Notes under the pieces: generated by a model | What the model was told of the DNA's origin: nothing | Databases searched by the model: none | Seen by the model: the letters and a program-made list of their open reading frames with translations, nothing else | Shown: piece after piece, positions 29,852 to 40,100 of the stretch | Layout of the letters: every line of letters starts with the position of its first letter | Position numbering within the stretch: position 1 is the stretch's first letter | Made by a program: the position numbers and the translations under genes | NCBI RefSeq assembly: GCF_002209565.1 | Contig: NZ_NJIH01000007.1 | Location: 62,001-126,000 of the forward strand | Length of the DNA stretch: 64,000 bases | Reading direction: 5' to 3' | Source: Candidimonas nitroreducens | Lineage (GTDB): Bacteria > Pseudomonadota > Gammaproteobacteria > Burkholderiales > Burkholderiaceae_B

Positions 29852-30811
29852 TTAGCTGGCGTATTCCAGGGGAATTTGCTGGATGCCGGCCAGCAGCCAG
29901 CCGCTTTCGCCGCCCTTGTACAGGTTCCAGACCTCTTCGAAGCGGAATGCCTCGGCGTCGGTCGACTCGCGCAGCATGCCCGAGTAGCGCACGCTGGCCA
30001 GATGGCCGCCGGACACAGACTCGATACCGAGCAGTTCGGCGTTGAGCAGCACCACTTCGGTGCTGGTGGTGCCGCTGCGCGCCAGGATCTGCGGCTTGAG
30101 TTCGGCGACCAGGTCGTCGGTGAGGTACTCGCGCAGCTTGTTGACGTCGCCGCTGTCCCAGATGGCCTGGATTTCTATGAAGCGCGCCTTGGCCTGGCTG
30201 AGGAATGCCGCGGTGTCGAAGTCGCCGGGTATGAACCAGCTGGAATCGGCCGGCGCCGACGGTGCCGAAGCGCCCGCGCCAGTGCCGGCCGCGGCGGCCG
30301 GCGCCGCGGCTTGGCGCTGCAGCGTAGAAGAAGGAGGAGGAGCCGAGCCCGCGGCGCCCTGCCTGGACAGCGTGGCGGCCGGCTGCATGCCGCGCAGGCG
30401 GCGCACGATATACATGATGCCGAACAGCACGATGCCGATGAGCACCAGGCTGGAAATCATTTCAAGAAAGGCGCCGGACAGCCCCAGGTGCGACAGCAGC
30501 GCGGCAATGCCCAGGCCCGCGGCTATGCCGGCGATGGGGCCCAGCCAGCGCGACATGCCGCTTTTTGCGGCTGCGCCGGCTGCGGCGCCGGTAGCGCCCG
30601 CCGCTGCGGGCGCGGCCGCCCTGGGCGTGGTCGTGCTGGCCGCCGGAGGCGTGACGGCCTGGCGCTTCTGGGTGATGTTGGCCGACTGGCGGCCAAAGCT
30701 GCTGCCGCCGCCCATGCGGCGGGCCTCGGCCTCGGAAGAGACGGAAAGCATTGCCAACGCCGATACGATCAGCATAGCGAAGGCAAATAGCCTGGAAATC
30801 CGGAGGGACAT
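29852..30811 (-). CDS. Tim44-domain membrane protein
   Basis: A 319-residue protein with an N-terminal signal or anchor (MSLRISRLFAFAMLIVSALAM), a low-complexity Ala/Pro/Thr stretch, two hydrophobic segments (GPIAGIAAGLGIAALLSHLG and EMISSLVLIGIVLFGIMYIV), a second Ala/Pro linker, and a C-terminal Tim44-like/NTF2-fold domain (FLSQAKARFIEIQAIWDSGD through EVWNLYKGG). This architecture is a common conserved protein of Betaproteobacteria near ubiquinone genes. Its role is unknown; Tim44-like domains in bacteria have been linked to membrane interaction. ATG at 30811 with GGAG eight bases upstream; a longer GTG/ATG start is not supported. Confidence 0.85.
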   Translation of the reverse strand: MSLRISRLFAFAMLIVSALAMLSVSSEAEARRMGGGSSFGRQSANITQKRQAVTPPAASTTTPRAAAPAAAGATGAAAGAAAKSGMSRWLGPIAGIAAGLGIAALLSHLGLSGAFLEMISSLVLIGIVLFGIMYIVRRLRGMQPAATLSRQGAAGSAPPPSSTLQRQAAAPAAAAGTGAGASAPSAPADSSWFIPGDFDTAAFLSQAKARFIEIQAIWDSGDVNKLREYLTDDLVAELKPQILARSGTTSTEVVLLNAELLGIESVSGGHLASVRYSGMLRESTDAEAFRFEEVWNLYKGGESGWLLAGIQQIPLEYAS

Positions 30812-30903
30812 GAAAATGCTCCTGTGGCGCCGGGTTGGCCGGCTAGAGTATTGATACGCTTGCGGCAAAGCATAGCATAAAACTTACATTAAGCTGAACA
30901 ATC

Positions 30904-30927
30904 AAAAAGGCCCCGGCCTCGCGGCCG
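30904..30927 (-). terminator. Possible terminator downstream of ubiE
   Basis: On the minus strand a GC-rich palindromic segment (stem CGGCC/GGCCG with a GCGA loop, 30914-30927) is followed five bases later by TTTTT (30904-30908). It lies about 185 bases after the ubiE stop, beyond the tandem repeat. The gap between stem and T-run makes it a moderate candidate. Confidence 0.4.
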
Positions 30928-30964
30928 TAGCTTCTCTGCCACTATTCTCTGCCACTAGTACTTA

Positions 30965-31029
30965 TTACGGAGAAGCCGGGGGCTGTTACCGAGGAGTCGG
31001 GGGACTATTACTGAGAAGTCGAGGACGCC
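30965..31029. repeat. Three tandem 21-22 bp units downstream of ubiE
   Basis: Units starting TTACGGAGAAG (30965), TTACCGAGGAG (30986) and TTACTGAGAAG (31008) follow each other directly, each ending in a CGGGGG- or CGAGGA-like segment. A short duplication (TTCTCTGCCACTA twice, 30932-30957) lies just before. The array is in the spacer after ubiE. Confidence 0.7.
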
Positions 31030-31112
31030 TATGGCGGGGTGCCTCTGGCGCCGAGTCGAGCCAAGGCTGCGCCGGCTCCGCCTCAAAAACGGCGCCCGTA
31101 GCCTAGTGCCGG

Positions 31113-31886
31113 TCAGCCCAGGTTGACACCCTCGTGCAGGGCCACCAGGCCGGCCGCAAGATTGAAGTAGCGTACCTGCGACAGGCCAGCGGTCTCGAGC
31201 ATGCCGGCCAGGGTGGCCTGATCGGGATGCATGCGTATGGATTCGGCCAGATAGCGGTAGCTGGCCTCGTCGCCGGCCACCTTTTTGCCCAGCCACGGCA
31301 GGATATTGAAGGAATACCAGTCGTAGGCCGGTGCCAGGGGCTTGGCGATGCGCGAGAATTCCAGCACCAGCAGCTTGCCGCCGGGCCTGAGCACGCGGCG
31401 CATCTCGGCCAGGGCCTGTTCTTTGTGGGTCATGTTGCGCAGGCCGAAGGCCACGCTGACGCGGTCGAAGTACCCCGTGGGGAACGGCAGCCGTTCGGCG
31501 TCGCAGACCGCCACGGGCACCAGCAGGCCGCGGTCGAGCAGGCGGTCGCGCCCCACGCGCAGCATCGAATCGTTGATGTCGGTGAGCCACACCTCGCCGC
31601 TGGGGCCGGCGCGCTTGGCGAAGGCCCGGGCCAGGTCGCCGGTGCCGCCGGCGATGTCCAGCACTTTCATGCCGGGGCGCACGTCGGCGCGGCCTATGGT
31701 GAAGGCCTTCCAGAGCCGGTGCATGCCGCCGGACATGAGGTCGTTCATGAGATCGTAGCGGCTGGCCACGGAATGGAAAACCTGCGCCACCTTGGCCGCC
31801 TTGTCGGCTTCCCTGACGGTTTCGTAACCGAAATGGGTGGTCGTCTCGGGCGGCGTTTGCGCGGGGTCTGGGCGGGTGTTCGACAT
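31113..31886 (-). CDS. ubiE: Ubiquinone/menaquinone C-methyltransferase UbiE
   Basis: SAM-dependent C-methyltransferase of ubiquinone (and, where present, menaquinone) synthesis. The 257-residue protein carries [21 protein letters not shown] (motif I), the family signature [38 protein letters not shown], and a C-terminal Asn-Leu-Ala-Ala-Gly-Leu-Val-Ala segment close to the E. coli protein. It starts at ATG 31886 and is divergent from phoB; the 119 bases between them contain a possible Pho box. It heads the leftward ubiquinone cluster. Confidence 0.97.
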   Translation of the reverse strand: MSNTRPDPAQTPPETTTHFGYETVREADKAAKVAQVFHSVASRYDLMNDLMSGGMHRLWKAFTIGRADVRPGMKVLDIAGGTGDLARAFAKRAGPSGEVWLTDINDSMLRVGRDRLLDRGLLVPVAVCDAERLPFPTGYFDRVSVAFGLRNMTHKEQALAEMRRVLRPGGKLLVLEFSRIAKPLAPAYDWYSFNILPWLGKKVAGDEASYRYLAESIRMHPDQATLAGMLETAGLSQVRYFNLAAGLVALHEGVNLG

Positions 31887-31930
31887 ACCGGTTATGGTAA
31901 CTCATCCGTAACGCATCAATGTTCACAAAC

Positions 31931-31948
31931 CTGCAACATTGGCGTCAT
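31931..31948 (+). promoter_or_regulatory. Possible Pho box upstream of phoB
   Basis: CTGCAACATTGGCGTCAT has two 7-base half-sites 11 bases apart that resemble the E. coli Pho-box half-site CTGTCAT. A TATATT (31988-31993) near the phoB start could be the -10, though the distance to the box (39 bases) is longer than usual. Autoregulation of phoB is well known in the family. The match is weak. Confidence 0.35.
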
Positions 31949-32005
31949 ATGATGGCGCTCGTCGTAAGCGAGGCAAGCGCGGCTTGCTATATTATTTCAG
32001 GTGCC

Positions 32006-32707
32006 ATGAATTCCACGATACTGGTCGTAGAAGACGAACCCGCCATCCAGGAGCTGATCGCCGTGAACCTGGGCTTCGCGGGCCACAAGGTTCTGCGCGC
32101 GCTCGACGCCGAGCAGGCGCAAACACTGATACAGGCGGAACTGCCCGACCTGATCCTGCTGGACTGGATGCTGCCGGGCGCCTCGGGCATCGCCCTGGCT
32201 CGCAAACTGCGCGGCGACGAACGCACCCGCGCGGTGCCCATCATCATGCTGACCGCCAAGGGCGCGGAACAGGACAAGCTCGAAGGCCTGGAAGCCGGCG
32301 CCGACGACTACATCACCAAACCCTTCTCGCCCAAAGAGCTGCTGGCGCGCATCAAGGCGGTGCTGCGCCGGCGCGCGCCGCAGCTCACCGACGACGTGGT
32401 GCGCCTGGGCACGCTGTCGCTGGATCCGGCCACGCACCGCGTCATGGGCGGCGACCGGGTGCTGGCCATCGGCCCCACCGAATTCCGCCTGCTGCATTTC
32501 TTCATGACGCACACTGAACGTGTGTTCTCGCGCGGCCAGCTGCTGGATCAGGTCTGGGGCGACCACGTCTTCGTCGAGGAGCGCACGGTCGACGTGCACA
32601 TCCGGCGCCTGCGCAAGGCCCTGGAGCCCAGCGGCCACGACCGCCATATCGAGACCGTGCGCGGCACGGGCTACCGCTGCACCGTGTATGGCGCCGCCCC
32701 CGAATAA
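32006..32707 (+). CDS. phoB: Phosphate regulon response regulator PhoB
   Basis: OmpR-family response regulator of 233 residues that activates phosphate-starvation genes once phosphorylated by PhoR. The receiver has acidic residues at 10-11, the phosphoacceptor Asp53 ([10 protein letters not shown]), and Lys in [15 protein letters not shown]. The C-terminal winged helix includes the [13 protein letters not shown] strand and the [14 protein letters not shown] recognition helix, ending VRGTGYRC. The ATG at 32006 is the family start. Its last 20 bases overlap phoR, so the two are translationally coupled. pstSCAB and phoU are not in the window. Confidence 0.95.
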   Translation: MNSTILVVEDEPAIQELIAVNLGFAGHKVLRALDAEQAQTLIQAELPDLILLDWMLPGASGIALARKLRGDERTRAVPIIMLTAKGAEQDKLEGLEAGADDYITKPFSPKELLARIKAVLRRRAPQLTDDVVRLGTLSLDPATHRVMGGDRVLAIGPTEFRLLHFFMTHTERVFSRGQLLDQVWGDHVFVEERTVDVHIRRLRKALEPSGHDRHIETVRGTGYRCTVYGAAPE

Positions 32708-34049
32708 ACCCGTGCACCGGCACCTCGCGGCCGGCGAGCTGGCCAGGCGCTGGTGGCCGGTGGCCGCCTGGGCGGCGTTCAGCTGTGCCGTGGGCGCCTG
32801 GGCCCGGCCGCTGCTGGGCTGGCAGGTGTTTGGCTGCGGCCTGCTGCTGGCGGCGCTGGCCGGCGGCCTGCGCCTGGCGCGGGTGGCCCGCTGGGCGCAA
32901 AATACCGAGGCCCCCCTGCCCGTGTCCATAGGCCCCTGGGACGACGCGCTTGCGCCGGTCTATCGCAAGCTGCGCAAGAACGCGCTCGAGGCCAACCACA
33001 TGCAGCAACAGCTCGATCAGCTCATGCTGGCCGCGCAGGCCCTGCCCGACGGCGCCATTGCGCTGAACGACGCCATGCAGCTCATCTGGAGCAACCGCAC
33101 CGCCTGCGAGCACCTGGGCCTGGATCCCGAACGGGACAAGAATGCCAGCATTTTCCATATACTGCGCTCGCCCGATTTTGCCGCCTATGCCCGGCAGGAA
33201 AGCTGGCCTACCCCGCTGCTGCTGCACCACCAGAGCGGCGGCCACGACAAGGCGCTGCAGGTACAGATGGCGCCCTACGGGGTGGGCCAGTTCCTGGTCG
33301 TGACCCGCGACGTGACCCAGGTCGAGAAGCTCGAGACCACGCGCAAGGACTTCGTGGCCAATGTGTCTCACGAACTGCGTACGCCGCTGACCGTGCTGTC
33401 CGGCTTCCTGGAAACCCTGCGCGAAATGCCCGAAGGCGCGATCAGCGACGAGCAGGAAGCCCATTATCTGCAGCTCATGTACGAGCAGGCGCGGCGCATG
33501 GAGGCCATCGTCAGCGATCTGCTGACGCTCTCCACGCTGGAGTCTTCACCGGCCGCGGAAGGCACGCCGGTGCGGGTCGCCCTGCTGGTGCACAACGCGC
33601 TGCAGCAGGCCAAGGCGCTGTCCAACGGCGAACACGTCTTCGTCGAGAAGGTCGACGACGGCTTGGGCTTGCGCGGCACGGAAACCGAGCTGGCCTCGGC
33701 CATTTCCAATCTGTTGACCAACGCCGTGCGCTACACGCCCAAGGGCGGCACCATTACCGCCAGCTGGTACGCCACCGAGGACGGCCGCGCCTGCTACAGC
33801 GTGCAGGACACCGGCATAGGCATCGCGCAGGAAGACATTCCGCGCTTGACGGAACGTTTCTATCGCGTGGATCGGGGCCGCTCGCGCGGCACCGGCGGCA
33901 CCGGCCTGGGCCTGGCTATTACCAAGCACGTCGCCATGCGGCACCAGGCGGAGTTCTCGATCCGCAGCCGCCACGGCGAGGGCAGCCTGTTCTCGCTGCA
34001 CTTCCCCGCCGCGCGCGTGCTGCGCCGGCTGCCCGAGACGGCCGCGTAG
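32688..34049 (+). CDS. phoR: Phosphate regulon sensor kinase PhoR
   Basis: Histidine kinase of 453 residues. Two N-terminal membrane helices with a very short loop ([18 protein letters not shown] and [20 protein letters not shown]) match PhoR, which lacks a large periplasmic sensor. A PAS domain follows ([18 protein letters not shown]). The H box is [14 protein letters not shown] with His near residue 228. The N box is [13 protein letters not shown] and the G boxes are DTGIGIAQ and [11 protein letters not shown]. The likely start is the ATG at 32688 inside the 3' end of phoB. PhoR normally senses phosphate through PstSCAB-PhoU, encoded elsewhere. Confidence 0.93.
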   Translation: MAPPPNKPVHRHLAAGELARRWWPVAAWAAFSCAVGAWARPLLGWQVFGCGLLLAALAGGLRLARVARWAQNTEAPLPVSIGPWDDALAPVYRKLRKNALEANHMQQQLDQLMLAAQALPDGAIALNDAMQLIWSNRTACEHLGLDPERDKNASIFHILRSPDFAAYARQESWPTPLLLHHQSGGHDKALQVQMAPYGVGQFLVVTRDVTQVEKLETTRKDFVANVSHELRTPLTVLSGFLETLREMPEGAISDEQEAHYLQLMYEQARRMEAIVSDLLTLSTLESSPAAEGTPVRVALLVHNALQQAKALSNGEHVFVEKVDDGLGLRGTETELASAISNLLTNAVRYTPKGGTITASWYATEDGRACYSVQDTGIGIAQEDIPRLTERFYRVDRGRSRGTGGTGLGLAITKHVAMRHQAEFSIRSRHGEGSLFSLHFPAARVLRRLPETAA

Positions 34050-34183
34050 CGCTCGGCAAACATGCTAAAACTGCAGTATGCGCCCGCGGCGCGGGCGGCC
34101 CGCCCCGGCAGCCCAGGTTCCGCCGGCGCGGACAATGCGTGACCATTCCACACTGCGCCCAATTGCGCCAGGAGCGAATCGAA

Positions 34184-34915
34184 ATGGCCTCGGCCAGCCT
34201 ATCCGACACGCCGCCGCGGGACTGGAAGATCGTTCCGCAGGGAGACCGCTGCCTGATACTGCGGTTCGGCTCCGGCATCGACCCGGCCGTCAGCCGGCGC
34301 TGCATCGCCGCCGCCGCGGCGCTGCGCGCGGCAGGGCTGGAAGGGGTGCGCGACATCGTGCCCACCTACAACAGCGTGGCGGTGCATCATCACCCCGGCG
34401 CCGACGCACGGCAGGCCCGGGCTCTGGAGCGGGCAATCGACCAGCGGCTGCAGCAGGTTTTCGGCGGCGGATTCGAGCCGCCCGCGGCCAGGCAGGTAGA
34501 CATCGCGGTCTGCTACGGCGGCGCATACGGCCCCGACCTGCCGCAGGTGGCCGAGCATTGCGGCCTGAACGAGGCCGAGGTCGTGCGCCTGCACAGCGCC
34601 GCCACGGTACAAGTGCTGATGCTGGGCTTTGCCGCCGGCGCACCGTATCTGGGCCTGATCGACCCGCGCCTGGACATTCCGCGGCGCAGCTCGCCCCGCG
34701 TTTCGCTGCCGGCGGGCTCGGTGGCCATCGCCAACCGGCAGACCATGATCTATCCCGAATCCTCGCCGGGCGGCTGGCACATCATAGGCGCCAGCAGCGT
34801 CACGCTGTTCGACCCGCACGCCGAGCCGCCCACGCTGCTGGCACCCGGCGACAGCGTGCGCTTCGTGCCGGTGTCGGAACAGGAATTCCTTGCGGCCCAG
34901 GAGCGGCGGCGATGA
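34184..34915 (+). CDS. pxpB: 5-oxoprolinase subunit PxpB (KipI family)
   Basis: Subunit of the prokaryotic ATP-dependent 5-oxoprolinase, which opens pyroglutamate to glutamate together with PxpA and PxpC. The 243-residue protein contains the family blocks RDIVPTYNSVAVHH, DIAVCYGGAYGPDLPQVAEH, MLGFAAGAPYLGLIDPRLDIPRR and AGSVAIANRQTMIYPESSPGGWHIIG. The ATG at 34184 has AGGAG ten bases upstream. It follows phoR by 134 bases, is followed by pxpC after an unusually long gap of 139 bases, and then pxpA. Confidence 0.93.
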   Translation: MASASLSDTPPRDWKIVPQGDRCLILRFGSGIDPAVSRRCIAAAAALRAAGLEGVRDIVPTYNSVAVHHHPGADARQARALERAIDQRLQQVFGGGFEPPAARQVDIAVCYGGAYGPDLPQVAEHCGLNEAEVVRLHSAATVQVLMLGFAAGAPYLGLIDPRLDIPRRSSPRVSLPAGSVAIANRQTMIYPESSPGGWHIIGASSVTLFDPHAEPPTLLAPGDSVRFVPVSEQEFLAAQERRR

Positions 34916-35054
34916 ACAGCATGGTGTCCCCCGCCCGCCCTCGCCTTCGCGTCCGCCTACTCTGCTACGCCCGGTCGTGCCTGCGCACCCGGCCCATGCC
35001 AATCTTCCACGGCCGCTCCGAGAACACGCGCCGCGGCAAGCCGAGGGCCGCCTC

Positions 35055-36167
35055 ATGTCCCTGACCGTGCTCGCCCCGGGGCTGCTTTCGAGCTTCCAGG
35101 ATCTGGGCCGCTACGGCCAGCAGCACCTGGGCGTGCCGGTGGGCGGCGCCATGGACGAGCGCGCCCACCGGCTCGCCAATCTGCTGGCCGGCAACACCGA
35201 AAGCGAAGCCACACTGGAAATCACCCTGCTCGGCCCGCGGTTGCGCATCGACGCGCCCTGCTGCCTGGCGGTGTGCGGCGCCGATCTGCAGGCAACGCTG
35301 GACGGACGCCCCGTACCCGTCAACCGCCCCATCATCGCGCGCAGCGGCGAGGTGCTGAAATTCGGCGCCCGCAAATCGGGCGCGCGCGCCTATCTGGCGG
35401 TGCACGGCGGTTTCGCGCTGGAGCCCGTGCTGGGCAGCTGCAGCACCAATCTGCGCGGACGCTATGGCGGCTATCAAGGCCGCGCCCTGGCAGTGGGCGA
35501 CATCGTTCGCCTGAACCGCGGCCTGGCGGGAGCGGCGCTGGATGAGCTGGCCCAGGAACTCTGGAACCTGCGCATCTACCTGCCGGCCAGCCTGGGGGCC
35601 CCCGCCCGGCCGCGGCTGCGCGCGCTGCGCGGCGAGCACGCCCAGCTGTTCAAGGCCGCAGCCCTGCGCAATCTTTACTCGGCGCCCTACCGCATCAGCC
35701 CGCAGTCCGAGCGCATGGGGTATCGGCTGCAGGGCCCGAAGCTCGAGCTGCAGCGGCCGCAACAATTGCTCTCCGAGGCCACCTGCTTCGGCACGGTGCA
35801 GGTGCCTGCCGAGGGACAGCCCATCGTACTCATGGCCGATCGGCAGACCACCGGCGGCTATCCCAAGATCGCCCATGTGGCCAGTGTCGATCTGCCGCAG
35901 CTCGCCCAATGCCTGCCGGGCGACAGTGTGGGCTTCGAGGAAATCGACATAGCCGCCGCGCAGCGCCTGGACGCGCAGCGCGTAGCGGCCTTCGCGCGCC
36001 TGAGCCAGGCGCTGGCGCCGCTGCGCGCATTGCTGGAATCCGCCCATGGCGGTGCCGCAGCCGATGCAAGAGCCCCTGCCGCAGCCGATGCCGGAACTGG
36101 AGGCGCTGGCGGCAACGCCGGCGCCACTGAGCCTTCCAGCACGGAAGCAGGCCCAGACCATGTATAG
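35055..36167 (+). CDS. pxpC: 5-oxoprolinase subunit PxpC (KipA family)
   Basis: Partner of PxpB in ATP-dependent 5-oxoproline cleavage. The 370-residue protein starts MSLTVLAPGLLSSFQDLGRYG and carries VPVGGAMDERAHRLANLL, GARAYLAVHGGF, YRISPQSERMGYRLQG and LMADRQTTGGYPKIAHVAS, all typical. The last 40 residues are a low-complexity Ala/Gly tail (ADARAPAAADAGTGGAGGN) not needed by the family. Its TAG stop (36165-36167) lies inside the left direct repeat flanking element B; in the matching right repeat the same position reads TAA, suggesting that the insertion altered the native end only slightly. Confidence 0.92.
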   Translation: MSLTVLAPGLLSSFQDLGRYGQQHLGVPVGGAMDERAHRLANLLAGNTESEATLEITLLGPRLRIDAPCCLAVCGADLQATLDGRPVPVNRPIIARSGEVLKFGARKSGARAYLAVHGGFALEPVLGSCSTNLRGRYGGYQGRALAVGDIVRLNRGLAGAALDELAQELWNLRIYLPASLGAPARPRLRALRGEHAQLFKAAALRNLYSAPYRISPQSERMGYRLQGPKLELQRPQQLLSEATCFGTVQVPAEGQPIVLMADRQTTGGYPKIAHVASVDLPQLAQCLPGDSVGFEEIDIAAAQRLDAQRVAAFARLSQALAPLRALLESAHGGAAADARAPAAADAGTGGAGGNAGATEPSSTEAGPDHV

Positions 36168-36282
36168 AACTAGAGCAAGCTTGGCTCAAGTGTTTACCGG
36201 GTTTTCGTGGCGCTTGCCTGATGCAATGCTTCGAAGCATGTAAGTACCTGAACTGAAAATGCCCTAGCATGTATAAAGCTAG
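36159..36282. repeat. Element B copy 1 with flanking direct repeats
   Basis: A 98-base segment beginning and ending with CTAG (36170-36267) has imperfect inverted ends: CTAGAGCA against CTAGGGCA, with further matches leading to TTTAC/TTAC about 28 bases in. It aligns along its full length with the segment at 46185-46284, at roughly 70 percent identity by eye. It is flanked by CATGTATAGAACTAG (36159-36173) and CATGTATAAAGCTAG (36268-36282), identical at 13 of 15 positions, which looks like a target duplication. Confidence 0.75.
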
Positions 36283-36296
36283 CAAGTGAGGCCCGT

Positions 36297-37052
36297 ATGA
36301 ACAAACTCGACTTGAATTGCGACATGGGTGAAAGCTATGGCGCGTGGAAGATGGGCGACGATCTCGCCGTACTGCCCTACGTGAGTTCGGCCAACATCGC
36401 CTGTGGCTTTCACGGCGGCGACCCCGCCACCATGCGCAAGACCGTGGCCGCCGCCATCGAACACGGCGTGGCCGTGGGCGCCCACCCCAGCCTGCCCGAT
36501 CTGCTGGGCTTCGGGCGCCGTGAAATCCGCCTGAGCCCGCAGGAAGCCTACGACTGCGTGGTGGTACAGATCGGCGCGCTGGCGGCCGTGGCGGCCAGCC
36601 AGGGCGGCACGCTGCATCACGTCAAGGCGCACGGCGCGCTCTACAACATGGCGGCGCGCGACGCGGCCCTGGCCGACGCCATATGCCGCGCGATGCGCGA
36701 CGTGAACCCCGAACTGATCGTCTACGGCCTGGCCGGCAGCGAACTGATCCGCGCCGGCGAAGCCCTGGGCCTGCGCGTGGCGCAAGAAGTGTTCGGCGAC
36801 CGCAGCTATGAATCCGACGGCAGCCTGACCCCGCGCTCGCTGCCCGGCGCCATGATCGAAGACGCCGACGCCTCGCTGCGCCAAGTGCTGTCCATGGTGC
36901 AGCGCGGCCGCGTGGCCACACGCCAGGGCACCGAAGTCGAAGTACGCGCCGACACCCTGTGCCTGCACGGCGACCAGCCGGGCGCGGCGCAGTTCGCGAA
37001 AAAGATCCGGGCCGATCTGGAAGCCAAGGGGGTGGTTATCGCCACGGTGTAG
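36297..37052 (+). CDS. pxpA: 5-oxoprolinase subunit PxpA (LamB/YcsF family)
   Basis: Third subunit of the prokaryotic 5-oxoprolinase. The 251-residue protein begins MNKLDLNCDMGESYGAWKMG and has ANIACGFHGGDPATMRKTV, GVAVGAHPSLPDLLGFGRRE, HHVKAHGALYNMAARD and TLCLHGDQPGA, the metal and substrate-site blocks of the family. The ATG is 129 bases after pxpC, the space being mostly taken up by element B. If the pxpB-pxpC-pxpA genes are one transcript, element B would be transcribed as an internal hairpin and might alter the expression of pxpA. Confidence 0.95.
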   Translation: MNKLDLNCDMGESYGAWKMGDDLAVLPYVSSANIACGFHGGDPATMRKTVAAAIEHGVAVGAHPSLPDLLGFGRREIRLSPQEAYDCVVVQIGALAAVAASQGGTLHHVKAHGALYNMAARDAALADAICRAMRDVNPELIVYGLAGSELIRAGEALGLRVAQEVFGDRSYESDGSLTPRSLPGAMIEDADASLRQVLSMVQRGRVATRQGTEVEVRADTLCLHGDQPGAAQFAKKIRADLEAKGVVIATV

Positions 37053-37171
37053 GCCGCGGCGCCGCGCGCGGCGCGAACTCGCCCCGAGGATCGCCGGCAG
37101 GCTGCAAGCCGGGCCACCAGCGCCTGCAGCCGATTGCACCGCGCGGGCGGCATGGCAATAGAGCAAAAACC

Positions 37172-40100
37172 CTACACCAGCACCCGCTCTATGCCACCGG
37201 CGTTGGCATCGCGCACATACGATTCCATCCAGGTTTCACCCAGGATGTGGCGCGCCATTTCTATGACGATGTAGTCGGCATCCATGCCGGTGTCGCCCTG
37301 ATAGCGGATCAGGCCCTGCAGGCACGACGGGCAGGACGTGAGGATCTTGACCTCGCCGCTGAAGCCGTCAGCGCGCACCGCGGCCTGGTTCTTCGCCAGT
37401 TCTTCCTGCTTGCGGAAACGCACCTGGGTGGAAATGTCGGGGCGGCTGACCGCCAGCGTGCCGGATTCGCCGCAGCAGCGGTCGGCCTTGATGGTGGCGT
37501 CGCCCACCAGCGACTTGACGGTCTTCATGGGATCCTGCAGCTTCATGGGCGTGTGGCAGGGGTCGTGGTACATGTAGCGCACCCCCTGTATGCCCTCGAG
37601 CCGCTGGTCTTTTTCCAGCAGGTATTCGTGGATGTCGATCAGGCGGCAGCCCGGGAAGATCTTGTCGAATTCGTAGCTGGACAATTGGTCGTAGCAGGTG
37701 CCGCAACTGACCACCACCGTCTTGATGTCGAGATAATTCAGCGTGTTCGCCATGCGGTGGAACAGCACGCGATTGTCGGTGATCATCTTCTCGGCTTTGT
37801 CGTACATGCCGTTGCCGCGCTGCGGGTAGCCGCAGCACAGGTAGCCCGGCGGCAGCACGGTCTGCACGCCCACGTGCCAGAGCATGGCCTGCGTGGCCAG
37901 CCCGACCTGCGAGAACAGGCGCTCGGAGCCGCAGCCCGGGAAGTAGAACACCGCCTCGGTTTCTGGCGTGGTGGAAGCCGGGTTGCGGATGATGGGCACG
38001 TAGGCCGGATCTTCGATGTCGAGCAGCTTGCGCGCGGTCTGCTTGGGTAGGCCGCCCGGCATCTTCTTGTTGACGAAGTGGATCACCTGCTCGCGCACCG
38101 GCGCCTTGCCCACCGTGGCCGGCGGCTTCTGGGTCTGCTTGCGCGAGGCCGCCGCCAGGACGTCGTGGGCGACGCGCTGCGCCTTGTAGCCCACTTCTAT
38201 CATGGCCTTGCGCGTGGCCTTGATGACGCGCGGATCCTTGGCATTGAGGAAGAACATCGACGCCGCGGTGCCGGGGTTGAAGGACTTCTTGCCCATGCGG
38301 CGCAGCAGCGCGCGCATGTCCATGGACACGTCGCCGAAGTCGATGTCGACCGGACAGGGGTTGTAGCACTTGTGGCAGACCGTGCAGTGGTCGGCAACGT
38401 CTTCGAATTCTTCCCAATGCTTGAGGCTGACGCCGCGGCGCGTCTGCTCTTCGTACAGGAAGGCTTCGATCAGCAGCGAGGTGGCCAGGATCTTGTTGCG
38501 CGGCGAGTACAGCAGGTTGGCGCGCGGCACGTGGGTGGCGCACACCGGCTTGCATTTGCCGCAGCGCAGGCAGTCCTTGATGGCGTGGGAGATCGCGCCG
38601 ATCTCGCTTTGCTGCATGATCAGCGATTCGTAGCCCATGAGGTTGAAGCTGGGCGTCCAGGCGTGGGTCAGATCGGCGCCCGGCATGAGCTTACCGCCGT
38701 TGAAGCGGCCGGCCGGGTCGATGCGCCGCTTGTAGTCCTGGAAGGGCTGCAGCTCGTCCTGGGTGAGGAATTCGTACTTGGTCAGGCCGATGCCGTGCTC
38801 GCCCGAGATGACGCCGTCGAGGTCGCGGGCGATCTGCATGATGCGCGCCACCGTCTCGGTGGCCTCGCGCAGCATTTCGTAGTTGTCGGAGTTGACCGGG
38901 ATATTGGTATGCACGTTGCCGTCGCCGGCATGCATGTGCAGCGCGACGAACACGCGCCCCTTGAGCACGCGGTCGTGGATGGCCTGGATCTCGGCCAGCA
39001 CCGCGGCGCAGTCGGCCCCCGAAAACAGGCTCTCCATGGGCGCGCGCACCTCGGCCTTCCAGGACACGCGTATGGTGCGATCTTGCACCACGTCGAACAC
39101 CCGCGCCTGCGGCTGTCTGGCCACGCGCTCGCGCAAGGCCTCGTCCAGCGCCTCGAGCCCCAAGTCGCGCAGCGTGGGCAACGCCTGCTGCAGCGGCATG
39201 TCAAGGTTGTCCAGCAGCCAGTTCCAGCGCGCGCGGGCGGCGCGCAGCACGGCCACGGCCTCGCGGGTGCGCTCGGCCAGCACCTCGGCGCGCGTGTGCT
39301 CGGCGTCTTCGATGTCTTCGGTCTTGCCCACGGGCAGTTCGCCGCCCAGAAATTCCTCGAGCCGGTCGAGCAGGCGCAGCTTGTTGTGCGTGGACAGCTC
39401 TATATTGATGCGCTCGATCGCGTCGGTGTATTCGCCCATGCGATTGAGCGGAATGACCACGTCTTCGTTGATCTTGAAGGCGTTGGTGTGGCGCGCGATG
39501 GCGGCGGTGCGCGAGCGGTCGAGCCAGAATTTCTTGCGCGCCTCGGCGCTGACGGCCACGAAGCCCTCGCCATGGCGCGTATTGGCCAGGCGCACCACCT
39601 CGCTGGCGGCCACGGCCACGGCATCGGGGTCGTCGCCCACGATGTCGCCGAACAGCACCATCTTCGGAAAACCGCCACGCTTGCTCTTGGTGGCGTAGCC
39701 GACCGCGCGCAGGTAGCGCTCGTCCAGGTGCTCGAGGCCGGCAAGAATGGCGCCGCGCGCCCGGCCTTCGCCGTCCAGGTAGGTTTTGATCTCGACGATC
39801 GACGGAATGGCGTCGCGCGCCTGGCCGAAGAATTCCAGGCAGACGGTGCGCGTGTGCGCCGGCATGCGATGCAGCACCCAGCGCGCCGAGGTGATCAGGC
39901 CGTCGCAGCCTTCTTTCTGCACGCCCGGCAGGCCGGCCAGGAATTTGTCGGTCACGTCCTTGCCCAGGCCCGCCTTGCGGAAGCGCGAGCCGTCGATGGC
40001 CAGCACCTCGCTGCGCAGCAGGCGCGCGCCCGGAGCATGGCTGCCGTCGAACCACTTGAGCTCGAAGCGCGCCTGCGCCACGTCGTGGATCTTGCCCATG

